64,000 bases of DNA from Vandiemenella viatica (GCA_031002005.1 JARYHS010008074.1:349828932-349892931), one strand, 5' to 3'; positions 43,241 through 55,075 are shown, counted from the stretch's first letter. The notes: generated by a model not told the origin, from the letters alone. Numbers and translations: made by a program.

Positions 43241-44756
43241 GTCTGTAGGCAGAATATTAAAAATTTAATTCTAATTGGGTTAAAGATATCATAAAAACGT
43301 AAATTAACAGCGAGTAATAACATAATATTATTATTAGTCTTTCTTACTGTCTTTTCTGTACTTTATTTTCTCCCTTTGCAGGTTTATAACATCATTATTA
43401 TTATGTGTAATAAATGTTGAGTGCGTTCAGTATATAATTCATTTGTAATAGTTCAATCCAGTTTCATTGCTGTGTTTCTGTAGGAATTCAAAGCACACTT
43501 TTAGATTTATTCATGATATGTCCCAAATGTTAATAATATACACAGGTAAAAAATTAGTCCCATATAAGCTTGTGAATTGTAAAATTATTTTTACATTTTA
43601 CTGGACCTTGGGTTGAAGAAAGTTGAGAGAAGCTTCTATTTAGCATAGAAAAAATATTTGTTAGTTGTAATGTGTGGAGATATTTACAAACTTGCTGTTG
43701 AGAAAACGTGTTTAATTTTAAAGGAATGTTTTAAATTATCTTTTAGTTTTCACTCATCAACAGCATGCATCATAGGAATCTGTTTATATAAACTAGCAGT
43801 GAATGACAAAATAACATGATTCTCATTTCACTATACTTTTTATGGGAATCATTGGTTAGCCTTACGTCAATTTATTAGTCAGTTTTTTCATTTAATTTTT
43901 TTTAGATACTTCATCTAGAATGAGCTGGTATGTAACTCTATGTGGATTGCCTTTCAGATAAAATATGACTTCTGAATAATTAATTAATGTTACACTGGAA
44001 TTTTTCTTTAATGTAATTTGCTTTTAACTATTTGAGCCGGGCAGCTATTTTTCCTGGCAGTGAGAACTGGCATAGTAGATTGGTATTTGTGCATTCCAAG
44101 TTTTAATATCTTTTTTATGCATTTTGAACTGTTTATATTATTGTTCTGGACCAATATTGATGTATAGCACTTTGCATTGATAATGATTGTTAAACATTTA
44201 CAAATTTTTATATTTTTGTAAAGTAATTGGTAGGGTATAAAAGTTGTTATATTATTTTTAATGTTGAACATATTGTGGGGTCTCTTATATTTATTTACTC
44301 CTTTGAAATTGATGATTTTATGAAGAAGCTGATGTTAAGAATTGCATTTTCATGAATTTTCAACTTGCAGTGTGTAAAAAAGATCACATGTTTTTATTTC
44401 ATTAATATATGTGATTGAGAAAGTATCATCATTGTTCAGATTGTTCACATGGAACATTAATAGTTGTGAAAACATAAAAAGTTTTTTTACAATTTTTTGG
44501 TAAGAATATAAGAACTTTAATGTATGGAAATAAATTAATTGGTTAAAATGAAAAACTTTTATCTTTTATTTGGAATCCTAGACCTTGAAATTGTAAAAAG
44601 TTTGTGTAGTCACATGTTTTACTTGGCAAGTCATTTTTACATATCCTTTTTCACACTGGTTCACATTTCCTAACACTTTTCATTCCCTGTTCTGGTAAAT
44701 AAGTTTATAATATCTCTATAGTAATATTATTGGTAGGCCATTTATATTTACTGTGT
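43241..44756. other. Unassigned AT-rich sequence
   Basis: No coding, terminal repeats or RNA genes were recognised. It could contain the decayed body of the hAT whose end lies at 43184. Confidence 0.4.
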
Positions 44757-44905
44757 CAAATTAGGAAGAAGACAAAGAAATAATTTTCTTTTTACTGTTC
44801 AATTTTGGGTACATCCTCATATATATTATAAGGAAATAAAAGCAGCTCGATAACACAATTAAAATAATGGTAATGAAATAAACTAATAAAACAGATGATA
44901 CCACA
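44757..44905 (+). repeat. Dispersed repeat, uninterrupted copy
   Basis: About 150 bp from 'caaattaggaagaagacaaa' to 'aataaaacagatgat' recur at 50700-50775 and 50991-51075, where about 215 bp separate the halves. Orientation is the same. The origin is unknown. Confidence 0.75.
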
Positions 44906-45754
44906 GTTATAATTAATTCAGTTGGATTCTTTTCTCCTGTACCACACTTGCAAAATCAAATTTCAGAAGATCTTCACACAGATTGCATGAATGATTGAAA
45001 CAATATGTCAGTGCACAGGAAAAGTAAAAGCGTATAGTTATATTGATATATGGAGGAGGATTAATGTCAATGCTTAATTTCAATTAAAATGAAAAGTAAG
45101 GTTGAAGTATCCACCACATACTGCAGTTGAAGGAAGGAAGACTGCAGCGACAAATACTACACAAGACACAATATTTTAGGACATGCTGGAATAAAACAAA
45201 GCACTTAGTCCAGTTTGTATGAACATCCATGGCCAACCTATTTATATCTTCCTCTGTATTTCATTTAATATTTCACCTAATGCTATAATTTAAAAACTTT
45301 CCATGTTCAGACACACAACTTTATTGCACAATCCAAAACCAGCTGTAATCCTTTGTCATCCAGTTATCTTCTGACCTGGAAACCATGAACTAAATCCTTT
45401 GCCAAGGCAATGTCTTTCTCAGATCTTTTCCAGTAATATGTCACATTCTCCCCATAACATCTCACATCACTCATTCTAAATAATCTACTTTGGAAGATAA
45501 CTCTTGGTTCAGGTTGATCCAGTTACAAGTCCCATCCTACGGTCACCTTGTAAGATAACTCTTAGTGTTTATCTATTGAAGACCTTTGCATTAAATGAAC
45601 TAAAAAGAAGTATTTTGTTATTTTTCTTTCTTAATTTCCAGACCAGTCCCTAATTTCCCAGTGAGCTTTTATTAGTTAACTCACATTCACCATGGAATGA
45701 CGAAGGAAACTAATCAATAGTTTCGGTACTTTTCTTCAATTTTAAAGCAATTAC
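44906..45754. other. Unassigned AT-rich sequence
   Basis: No feature was recognised. Confidence 0.4.
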
Positions 45755-45990
45755 TTAACCTAGTCCACAACCCGAAGGTTGGTTGGATCCTCCCGAAAGA
45801 GGCATACTAAGCCATTGTGTCAGAGGTAGGACGGCCAGTTCCTTTCCTCTGGGACCTACAGTTTAACGTGGAATCTGAATCATGGATTAAAGCAATTAGC
45901 CTACCTGTATTAGCATCAAACATTTTCAACTTCTCTTCCCTATGACCGAGAACCGTACTACCTTCACCTCGTGAGGGTGGCTGACAATCT
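45755..45990 (-). mobile_element. SINE-B copy 2, 3' part
   Basis: The inverse complement shares with SINE-B copy 1 'ttcagattcca(g/c)(a/g)tt(g/a)aactgtagg', 'aactggc(t/c)gtcct' and 'ccaaccaacctt(t/c)gggttg'. The tRNA-like head is not seen. Upstream parts are diverged or belong to a related subfamily. Confidence 0.6.
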
Positions 45991-46076
45991 ACCCAGTTGA
46001 TGCAAGTTCACATTTGTGTAATGCCCACTGCCCTGACTGCTATCTTGACCAGCTGATTAGCTTCAGCAAAGCCAAT

Positions 46077-46447
46077 TTATATTCCTAACAAAATATTGTT
46101 ACTTAGAGGAAGAAGATAAAATATTGTGTTCCCTTTCAACTTGTCCACAAATACCAACCCTTTAATACTTCCTTTCCTTGTTGCAAAACACGCAATATGC
46201 ATCCACCCTTCACAACCTATTGCAACTCTACCACTGGTGAAACCTGCTCTATCATATGGCATGCCAACTGCACTATGCTTCTTTTCGTATACCAGTTCAC
46301 TTCCCTCTGTTGCCCAAGTTCATAAATCGGCCTCATCATGAACCAATGGTCCTTCAGAATGAATGGTCGCAGACAAAAAAATCTAGACCAACCAGTTACT
46401 GCCTTCACAACATATGACCTCGATAAACTATTCACAACCAGACCCAT
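46077..46447 (-). pseudogene. Unrecognised decayed coding stretch
   Basis: Two overlapping frames read VVKAVTGWSRFFCLRPFILK with REVNWYTKRSIVQLACHM, then RAGFTSGRVAIGCEGWMHIA and TRKGSIKGLVFVDKLKGN. The composition looks protein-like, and the second frame takes over where the first ends, as with a frameshifted gene. REVNWYTKRS faintly resembles the DxNWYTKR segment of COQ9-family proteins, but nothing else supports that. Function is not assigned. Confidence 0.3.
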
Positions 46448-46639
46448 CAGAGTACTCCTTGGAACATGTACCTTTTTTACATGGCAAGGTTGACCACATG
46501 TGATGTGTGAACTCAGCCATGTGCTTCAACTTCTATAAGCAAAATTAAGGGCTGGGTCCAAAATAGTCTTTTTTATGTCTGTGAAGTATTTTTTATTATT
46601 ATTATTTTTTTGTATGTATGACCAGCGATATTTTCAGCA

Positions 46640-49030
46640 ATTTTGAACCAATTTAAATTAATTTTTTTTAGTAGATAGGGTATAACTCCAAAGTGGTCCC
46701 ATATGAATTTCATTGAGAAACCACACCTTCTACCCCCCTCCGCCCACTAATTTTTATACAAATCCACATTTTTTATTCGATCTCGATCAAACTTTGGACA
46801 TATATAGCCAAAAATAAGGAGAAAAATGCTGTCAACTTTTGGTTTAAAAAAATTGAACCCCTCTCCCCCTATCCACTCCCTTAATTTTTGCCAATTTTCT
46901 TTATTCAAAGCTACAGTAGACACCATTTAACGGATCTCCATTAAAGTTGGCATTTATATGTAGTTTTTCATGGAGAAGGATTCTGACCAAAAAAATCAAA
47001 ATAAAAACCACCCCTCTCCCATTTACACCCCTTAATTTTATAGAAACCTACATTTCTTATCTGATTTTTACTGAACTTTGCCCATGTATACTTTAAAACA
47101 AAGAGAAAAATCCTGTCGATATTTGGTCTTCCAAAGTTCACCCCCCCACCGCTCCTTCTACCCCTTTAATTATTGTCAACGTTCTTCATACAAAGCTACA
47201 CTTGACACCGTTTGACCGATTATCATCAAAGTTGGCATATCCTATACATGTAATTTGTCATGGTAAATCTGACCAAAAAATAAATAAAAAAACCACCCCT
47301 CTCCCCTTTACACCCCTTAATTTTTATACAAACCCACATTTTTTATCCGATTTCGATGAAAATTTGGACATGTATAGTAAAAAATAAAGAGAAAAATATT
47401 GTCAACTTTTGGTTTGAAAAACTGAAGCCCTCTGCCCCTATCCACCCCCTAAATTTTTACCAATGTTCTTTATTCAAAGCTACAGTCGACACATTTAACT
47501 GGTCTCTATTAAAGTTGGCATATACATGTAATTTTTCATGGAGAAGGTTTCTGACCATAAAAAAATAAATAAATAAGCCACCCCATGTCTCCCTTTACAC
47601 CCCTTAATTTTATAGAAATCTACATTTCTTATCTGATTTTTATTGAACTTTGCCCATGTATATTTTAAAACAAAGAGAAAAATCCTGTCAATATTTGGTT
47701 TGCCAATGCTCAACCCCTTTTCTCCTCCAACCCCATTAACTTTTGTCAATGTTCTTTATAAAAAGCTGCAGTCGCAATCGTTTGACCTATTACCATGAAA
47801 GTTGATGCTTATATGTATTTTTTTCACGAGGAAGGTGTCTGACCAAAAGATCTAAAAACCACCCACTCTCCCCATTAAACTGCTTAATTTTTATACATAA
47901 CCTCAGTTTTTATACTTAGCAAATTTTTACTATAAAACAAAGAGAAAAATGATGCCAACTCTTGGTTTGCAGAAAATGAACCCCTCTCCCTTTTTCCACC
48001 CCCTTGATTTTTGTCAATTTCTTTTTAGAAAGCTACAGTCGACACCATTTGACCGATCTTTATTAAAGTTGGCACATATATATGTAATTTTTTTTATGGA
48101 TAAGATCTCTGACCAAAAAATAAAAAAACTACCCTAGCTCCCCTTCCCTTAATATTTGTACAAAACCCACATTTTGATTCGATTTGGTGGAACTTCGCAT
48201 GCGTATACTTTAAAACAAATAGAAAAAGAATAATACTGTCCACATAACTTTCACAAAAATGCAAACCCTATCCCCCTTTCCACCCCATTAACTACTGTCA
48301 ATGTTCTTTATACGAAGATACCGTTTCTTTCTGATTTTGAACGAAGTATGCACATGTATACTGCAAAACAAACAGAAATATACTGCCTACATTTGGTTTC
48401 GAGAGTCCAAACACCGCTCCTTCCTTTCCATCATTTAATCTACAGTTTATATCCAATTCTGAAGGAAATTTGCACACGTATACTTTAAAACATACAGAAC
48501 AATTTTGTTTAAATTAGATTGCCGAAGCCCAACCCCTCTTCCCTTCTACCCCCACCCCTCCTAATTTCCAATGTTCTTTATAGATACCCACAGTTTTATC
48601 AGATTTCCATGGACTACTGCACTTGTACAAAAAAAAATAGTGTCTATATTCTGTTTACAAAACCCTACAACTTACTCCCTTACCCCATTTAATTTTGGCA
48701 AATGTTCTTTACATTAAGCTACAGTTTTTATCTGGTTTCGATGGAAATTTGCACGTGTATATTTTAAAACAAAGAGAAAAATACTACCCACACTAGCTTT
48801 ACAAAAACCAAACTACTCTTCGTCCCCACACCCCTTAATTGTTATTTTTTATACATACCTACAGTTTTATCTGATATCAATAGAAATTTACACACGTATA
48901 CTTTAAATCAATCAGAAAAGGCAGTCTACATTTGGTATACAAAAGCTCAATCGCTCTTCCCCTTTACCCTCATGCCTTTTAATTTCCAATGTTCTTTACA
49001 AAATATCCACAGTTTTAAATCCCGTCAAAA
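46640..49030. repeat. Satellite array with ~285-bp dimers passing into ~140-bp monomers
   Basis: The unit contains 'ccccttaattttt(g/a)ta', a 'ttttatc(c/t)gatttcgat' stretch, '(a/t)tttg(g/c)(a/c)ca(t/c)gtata' and 'aaaacaaagagaaaaat'. The 'tttg.acatgtat' mark recurs at about 46793, 47075, 47361, 47647, 47915 and 48190 (268-286 bp apart), then 48343, 48470, 48613, 48747 and 48884 (127-153 bp). In the first part a variant unit with 'attaaagttggcat(a/t)t' and 'catggagaagg' alternates with the main one; in the second part it is absent. Frames inside are not genes. Confidence 0.9.
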
Positions 49031-49293
49031 TTGGTTAAGCTATTTTTAAGTCATGGCATAATATTTATAAAATAAATGTGTCGTAATGTCTCAACATGTA
49101 CCGTACTTCAGATTTCAACTTTGATCCCAAGCTTTCACGTTGTGAAAATCAATTAAAATTCTATATTTTTTGTGTGATACCAGAGCAAACAGATATATTC
49201 CAGAGAGATTTCTGTATGTGGTATGTATTAATGCCCAGATGTTACATGTTTCAGTTATCGAGCAGCAGCTTTAACAGATGTTATGATAAGATC
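49031..49293. other. Unassigned sequence beside the satellite
   Basis: A non-repetitive flank between the satellite and the hAT MITE. The frame at 49096 has no recognised motif. Confidence 0.35.
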
Positions 49294-49301
49294 GAAACAT
49301 A

Positions 49302-49673
49302 CAGGCCCGCCGCTAGCTGTTTGAGCGCCCGCGTGCAATACCGATTATGCCGCCCCCTGTCTAACTAGCCAGTGGTGGATTTAGGAAATTTCCGAACCGG
49401 GTCAGAAAACTGAGATTGCCGCCCCTTCAAACATTATTTGCCGCCCCCATTGTTGCCATTCTGAGTGTCGCCGGCCGCCCGAAGCAGCTGTTGAGCTAAA
49501 AAAAAAAAAAAAAAAGGTCGCCCCTTACATAATACGCTGCAAATTTCGTCGCGGCGACAATGGAGTGGCAACTATCGCGGGGTGGCGACTGTCGATCGCT
49601 CGTTTTGCCGCCCCCCCTCGATGTGCCGCCCGCGTGCGGCGCACGCGTTGCACGCCCGCTTACGGCGGGCCTG
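49302..49673. mobile_element. hAT MITE, 372 bp, with 8-bp target duplication
   Basis: The inverted ends are CAGGCCCGCCG and CGGCGGGCCTG, flanked by GAAACATA at 49294-49301 and 49674-49681. The interior has repeated 'ccgcccc' strings and an A tract at 49498-49516. It carries no transposase part and differs from H1/H2 in its ends. Confidence 0.95.
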
Positions 49674-49865
49674 GAAACATAGCCTGACAATCCTTAACAC
49701 AACGCCCAATTCACCTCGTTCTGGAAGTGGTTGTGGTATATAAAGACAGAATTCTTCTTTGAAAGCAAGCGCTTTAATCTCTGAGCTACCAGGAAGTTCG
49801 CAAAATGGTAACTGCTGCGGCATATTTAAAATACTAAACGAAGTATAATACCACTAAAAATTTAA

Positions 49866-50588
49866 AAATAAAATAATTGTTTAGAAAAACATAAAAACTG
49901 ACATAAAAAAGCACTAAAAATTTTAAAATAATTTTATACCTTACTTAGGAATAAGTAAATCTAAATAGATAACATTTTACATTACTTTCATTGAAATTTT
50001 GACATTAATTAGTTATTTTTGGAGTCGGTGCCAGCGAAAGCAAGAAAAACAAAAAGATAAAAACAATAAGGAATAACAATAATACATAAAAAAATCATGT
50101 TACTGCTTACCTACAATTAATGCTAGAAACATGTTTCAACAAAACTGAAACATACAGATGATACGCCGATATTATGTACTCTGTAAATCGTTTACTTCGT
50201 GATGCAACCTACCAACTGACACTGTAGCGCCAGAGATATGCTTGGATGACCAATAAGGCCAAGCCACAAATTAAAATACTGTTAATTTGTTTCCCTAAGA
50301 TGTCTCCCACAATAACACTATCTGCCTCACGACATGCTGTAAAATATTGTTCGTACTCCCCGTTTCGCCTCTAACGCCAAAAGAAGTTCAGTAATTCGAT
50401 CTTCGCGATGTGACAGCTGGCACCGACTCCAAAAATAACTAATTAATGTCAAAATTTCAATGAAAGTAATGTAAAATGTTATCTATTTAGATTTACTTTT
50501 TCCTAAGCAAGGTATAAAGTTATTTTAAAATTTTTAGTGCTTTTTTTTGAAGTCGGTTTTTATGTTTTTCTAAACAATTATTTTATTT
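49866..50588. mobile_element. Foldback-type element: ~170-bp inverted arms around a 380-bp spacer
   Basis: Arm 1 (49866-50035) and arm 2 (50416-50588) are near-perfect inverse copies, from 'aaataaaataattgtttag' to 'ttttggagtcggtgccagc', with a few substitutions and a small indel. Arm 2 has 'gaagtcggttttta' where arm 1 has 'cagtttttatg' in inverse. The spacer has no coding. Clear target duplications are not visible. Confidence 0.85.
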
Positions 50589-50699
50589 GTTACTGGTGGC
50601 CTCCTTCCTACTACTTTGGTAAGTGATGAATATACTTTACCTTTCCTCTCGATTTTATTGTCATCTCAAATCACCTTCTCCTGCTTGTTTCTCTTATTT

Positions 50700-51075
50700 T
50701 CAAATTAGGAAGAAGGCAAAAAATAATAATAATTATAATAATAATTTATTGCTCATTTTTGGGTACATCTTCATGTGTATGTCTTTTTGTGAGGCAGTCT
50801 CCAGCTGCGCCCATCTCTCATAATGTTCTCCCGTTGACGAAGGGTTTATCCCGCAAATTTCGTCATTATTTGTGTTTGTGTCTTTTCTGTGTGTTCGCGC
50901 CCCACATCCATCATCTAAAAGTAAGTGGTGGCTCATTTCCCTATCCTAATTTGATTCCTTTCCGCTACTTAGCGTCTTGATTTCATTGTTACTATATATA
51001 TTATAAGGTTATAAAAGCAGCTCGATAACACAATTAAAATAATGGTTAGGAAATAAACTAGCATTACAGATGATG
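50700..51075 (+). repeat. Dispersed repeat, copy interrupted by ~215 bp
   Basis: 50700-50775 and 50991-51075 together correspond to 44757-44905. The interrupting piece (50776-50990) includes 'cccgttgacgaagggtttatcccgc' and has a more balanced base composition than the surroundings. No inverted ends were found on it. Confidence 0.7.
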
Positions 51076-51079
51076 GCAT

Positions 51080-51243
51080 GAAGACATTATCACACAAAAA
51101 ATAGCCTAACACTGAAATTTTTGGCTTTCTTAACACAAGAACAGGATTTAAATTAAATTAGTGTTGCGGAATGATTGTTATGATGTGCGGAGCATGCATG
51201 GATGGAAGAAGTGATGACAATTTTAAAAATGGAGTAAACTGGA
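51080..51243. other. Unassigned sequence
   Basis: AT-rich, with no features recognised. Confidence 0.35.
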
Positions 51244-51806
51244 CAGGAGTGGTGTAACAAGTTGAAGGGAATAATCTGAACTTTGCAAAATCAATAAATA
51301 TTAAAAAGATAACTTGCAGAAAACAGCCAAAAGCGAAAATTTGTTTCAAAATATATACAATATTAAGTAAATTTATTAAGAAAAAAATTAGAAGAATATG
51401 ACTAAAACACCACCTGTGATAATGAGAGGGCAGTGTGGATTCTAGAGGGGTAGGGAGGGAGATGGCAAATTGGGGCACTTGCACTGGGTGGCAATTTCAT
51501 GTAGCGGCGATCGTGTTTAGCTCGACTACTGGGCGACAACCTTTGGGGGGGGGGGGCGGCAAAATCGTGTTAGATATTCGATGAGCCCAACTAGGACCAC
51601 GTTAAGCCTTTGTGTGTGCTCCAGGCAGCGAGTTTCAATCTTTTGGGCCCAGAAGTGCTCCATTCGTTTTATATGTATATACTAAGTTTTAGTGCTCTTC
51701 TACTGCCCCAAGTGGCGACAATGGATCGATCTTGGGCTGTGGGGCCTCCTCGGGATGGTCAACGGCGGCCCGTGGCATTTCCTGCCACCCTATTGTTACG
51801 CCACTG
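51244..51806. mobile_element. Possible hAT-type MITE
   Basis: The right side ends TGTTACGCCACTG, a hAT-like terminus. The best inverse on the left is CAGGAGTGGTGTAACA at 51244, which needs a 2-3 bp gap to align. No matching 8-bp duplication was found. A G run at 51545-51556 lies inside. Confidence 0.3.
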
Positions 51807-51969
51807 CGCTAGAATAACTATTATAGTTGGAAAGAAACTTATGTTTCTACCTAGTGTGGAGGTGGGGAGCCGCCGTCTTGGCGTAAAAACGTTTCGACAA
51901 CAAGTCATCGCAGCGTCTATTCTGTAATTTTTCTACTTTGTTCGTTGTGAATTATTTCATGTGGCTTCA

Positions 51970-52665
51970 GTAGAAAATCCTGCGAGTTGTGAACTTGTGA
52001 GGTGCGTTCAGTGATTAGGTTTTTAATAGCAGAAAACCTTAAATCAATTGAAATTCATCGGCAGCTCTGTTAAATGTACGGAGACGAAATGATGAGTGAA
52101 AGTGGGGTGAGGCAATGGTGCATTCAGTTTAAAAATGGCCTCACCAGTATTCATGATGAGGATTGCAATGGTCGTCCTAGCCTTGTGACTGATAAACTGA
52201 CGATCAAAGTCAACGATAAAACGCGTGAAAATCGCTGCTTTGCGATTACGGAACTCTCGCTTCATTTCCTCCAAATTTCACAAAGTTTACTACATGAAAT
52301 TGTATCGGAGAAGTTTTGTGCAAGATGGATGCCAAAAATCTTGACGGAAGACCACATAAAACAATGTCTTGCTGCATTGCTGAATTTCCTCGAAGCTTGC
52401 TACAAGTATGGTAACACACTTCTCCACCATGTCGTAAGGGGATGAGGCATGGGAAAAGCATGTCAATTGTGAGACAAACAGACAGTCCATGCAATGGGGG
52501 CACACGAATTATATGATAAATGTTTGCAAACGTAGTCAGTCGGAAAGATTATGGCAACTGAGTCTTGGTGTCGCTGAGGGAGGGCTTCTGGTTGATTTTC
52601 CTGAACGTGGCGCAACAATTAACTCCCTCTGAGTTCTGGTGGTGACTTCTGATCGTCTCCGAAGG
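51970..52665 (+). pseudogene. mariner transposase fragment 3
   Basis: The sequence begins ENPASCELVRC with a stop soon after. The 52074-52445 frame then has MMSESGVRQWCIQFKNG, GRPSLVTDKL, TELSLHFLQISQSLLHEIVS and FCARWMPKILTEDH, then (shifted) remnants of the TGDET and VFWDR regions up to about 52610. The second half of the catalytic domain is missing and no TIRs were found. It is closest to the mariner type with an MENPASCE... start, a different lineage from 1062 and 26352. Confidence 0.82.
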
Positions 52666-52902
52666 ATGGATCTCTAACGTATAATTTTTTTTTTGGTATA
52701 ATATATTCAGGGAAAGCAATTTATTATTCGTTTCAATTTTTATTACTTTAAGTACAACGTAGGTACTTGTGCGTAGTAATTAATCGCAGTCCTCTCGTTG
52801 GCTTGGTAACATACGTCGGGGAGTGGAAGGGGAAAAACCGTGTGCGAGTGTGTCAGGTGTTACCCAGCTGTATCGTTTTCATTCGCCTTTCAATTGTTTG
52901 TC
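52666..52902. other. Unassigned sequence upstream of the hAT-Z gene
   Basis: It probably includes the 5' terminal region of the hAT element whose transposase starts at 52903, but a CAG...-type terminus could not be identified. Confidence 0.35.
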
Positions 52903-53096
52903 ATGATTGCCGTTGGCAAGATGAAACGTCCTAGTGGTCATGTGTATCGAAAAGAAGCTGAACGAAGGCTAAAAAAGAAAATGAGGTTATACAGCAAACA
53001 CATAAAATAAATAAGTTTTTCATTAAAAGAAATGAAGATTCGTCTACGTGCAGCTCATTCTCTAATGTCGAAGACGAGAATCAAAATTCCTTACAG
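52903..53096 (+). pseudogene. hAT-Z transposase exon 1
   Basis: It starts MIAVGKMKRPSGHVYRKEAE with a basic Arg/Lys stretch. After a one-base shift near 52980 it continues QQTHKINKFFIKRNEDSS and ends at 'ttacag|gtaaag'. An N-terminus starting MKR.SG...RK...E, rich in Lys and with a KI.KFF segment, is usual for ZMYM1-like hAT transposases. Confidence 0.65.
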
Positions 53097-54039
53097 GTAA
53101 AGTATATACAGCGCTTTGCAATAGCTACTTATTTATAGATGTTTTGCTTAATATATATACCCTACAATTCTTCTAAAAGTTTTCCAGTAAGTCTTGTGAT
53201 TGTTTTGTGTCAAAAAGTTTTGAGATCTTGTTCTGAGTCAAGTATATACACTTTCTGAAACAGCACATTTTCTCTCGGTGTTATAGATTGTTAATCTAAA
53301 AGAAACTAAAACTCTAACGACTGGGCCATTATGCATCTCATAATTTTAACTGAACTCGAAGACGTATTATATGTGCGTTTTATTCTAAGGCTTGCTAAAC
53401 CTAAAACTGATCTAGGAAAATAACGGTTTTTGTACTATCCGTAAGATTGATAAGGCAAACAAATCAGGTACAAGTTTTTGTGTCTAATTAGCTAAAACAT
53501 GGCATGCATAATGACAAAGTCACTAGATATTGTTTCAGTTTTAAATGGGCGATCCATATTTCAAAGAAAAACCACGCTATTTCAGGAAGTTACACATTGT
53601 GATGTAATGACTTGGTTCAGAACAAGACCTAAAAATGTTTTGAAACCGAACAATGACGAGACATTGCCCAAATTTTTACGAGAATTGTTTCTTGTGGATT
53701 TTTTTTTTTCTTTTTATTTTGGTCACTTATTCTGAGTCATCGCTCGTACTTGTACGTAACAGTTCAATTTGAAAATCCATGTTTAAGGACATTTCAGAAA
53801 CGAATTGTCCTATACTAACAATTAGAGATGCCACGATTATTCGGCTACTATTCGGTACCGGTATTCGGCCTATTCGGCCACTTTTTTTCCATATTCGGTA
53901 TTCGGCCGAATGTTGCGTACTATTCGGTCGAATACCGAATACCAAATCATGAAAAAAGAAAACTCACATATTACCCAAAAATGTATTTATTTTAATTCCA
54001 AATTATTACATTTAATACTTAAAATCTACCAGCGGTAAT

Positions 54040-55075
54040 TTGTGATGTATGAAAAAAAAAATCTGCATTTTTTTTATAGCAAACGGCTGCGCTTTTCCTC
54101 ACAAACTAAACCTGCTTCTGAAAATAGCCTCTCACTATATACCGTACTGCCAGGAGACGATAAGTTAACCGAGCGGGGCGGTGTAACGGTTAGCGTTCTC
54201 ACCTCGCATTCGGGAGGACGGCGGTTCGAATCCCCGTCCGGGCATCCAGATTTGGGTTTTCCATGGTTTCCCCAAAATCACTCCAGGCAAATGCCGGGAT
54301 GCTTCCTTCAAAAGGCCATGGCCGAATTCCTTCCCATTCCTTGCCCCCCATCCTTGCCCCCCATCCTTTCTCGTCTCTAAAAGACCTCGATGTTATAAAA
54401 GAGACATAAAGCAGTTACAAAAAAAAAAAAAAAAGTTAATCCGAGCGAATTCTGTCAGTCTTGGATACTGTTCAGCGTTTGCTGACCACCACTTGTAAGG
54501 ATCTGCCGTCCGATGAAGGCAAACAGTTTTCACATAAAAATCAATCTCGTTTACAATAACACATTTCTTCTCCACATCATCACCATTTTGCATATTTTCA
54601 GTAGCAACGTCCTCAAAACAGTTCCGGAAACTTTCATGTATTTCAGCGGTTTCTCATTTTTATTAATACGTCTTTTCTTACAACGCGGAGGAGAATCATT
54701 ACAGCGACTACTAGAATATTCACAATTAATTTTCAGAGCTTCTGAAAGAATTTTTTGTTTTGCTCTTTGCGTTTGAAGCAATCCGAGAAAACTGGTTTCG
54801 AAACGCGGGTCAAGAAAAGTGGCAGCCGGATACTGATCATTTTCATCAAAGTTGAACCGTGTTTCAAGCTCAGCTTATAGTGAGGTTCTCACTCTCAATA
54901 AATTTGGTGTTGTATATGCAGTTTCTTCCTTCCGCAGGTATTTCAACAATGTGACGATATGTGGAATAACTTCAGAGATGCAGGAAATACCTGAGCTGGT
55001 TATTCTCGTAATCTCCTCGAACGGCTTCAGGATCTTGATAAATTGTTCCATTAGCTTCCACTGAGAAAGTTACAA
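54040..55075 (-). pseudogene. ZBED-like hAT transposase, C-terminal half, split by SINE-A
   Basis: Reading down from 55075: LMEQFIKILKPFEEITRITS, SEVIPHIVTLLKYLR, a stop, then LETRFNFDENDQYPAATFLD with PRF, LQTQRAKQKILSEALKI, and after shifts DPYKWWSANAEQYPRLTEFA. The SINE follows. Beyond it come LSSPGSTVYSERLFSEAG and VCEEKRSRLL, the hAT dimerisation domain. The N-terminal BED finger is not present. At least two frameshifts and a few stops occur besides the SINE. Confidence 0.85.
54169..54432 (+). mobile_element. SINE-A copy 7, best preserved, inside hAT transposase
   Basis: Perfect flanks AAGTTAA (54162-54168 and 54433-54439). The head has box A (GGTGTAACGGT) and a consensus box B (GGTTCGAATCC) near 54223. 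The body is close to the family consensus, with a small tandem repeat 'cccccatccttgc', and the tail is about 14 A. The clean A tail and perfect boxes suggest it is the youngest SINE-A here. Confidence 0.96.

Noticed and set aside
46640..49030. CRISPR-like array or short genes in the tandem repeat
   Set aside because: Units are diverged and contiguous without unique spacers, and the genome is eukaryotic; the open frames follow the repeat period.
44757..51075. LTR retrotransposon with 44757 and 50700 as LTRs
   Set aside because: The direct repeats are only 150 bp, lack TG...CA ends, and no gag or pol is found between them.
54169..54245. tRNA gene suggested by box A and box B
   Set aside because: The head continues into the repeated SINE-A body, other copies share it, and no acceptor stem closes; it is a SINE, not a tRNA.
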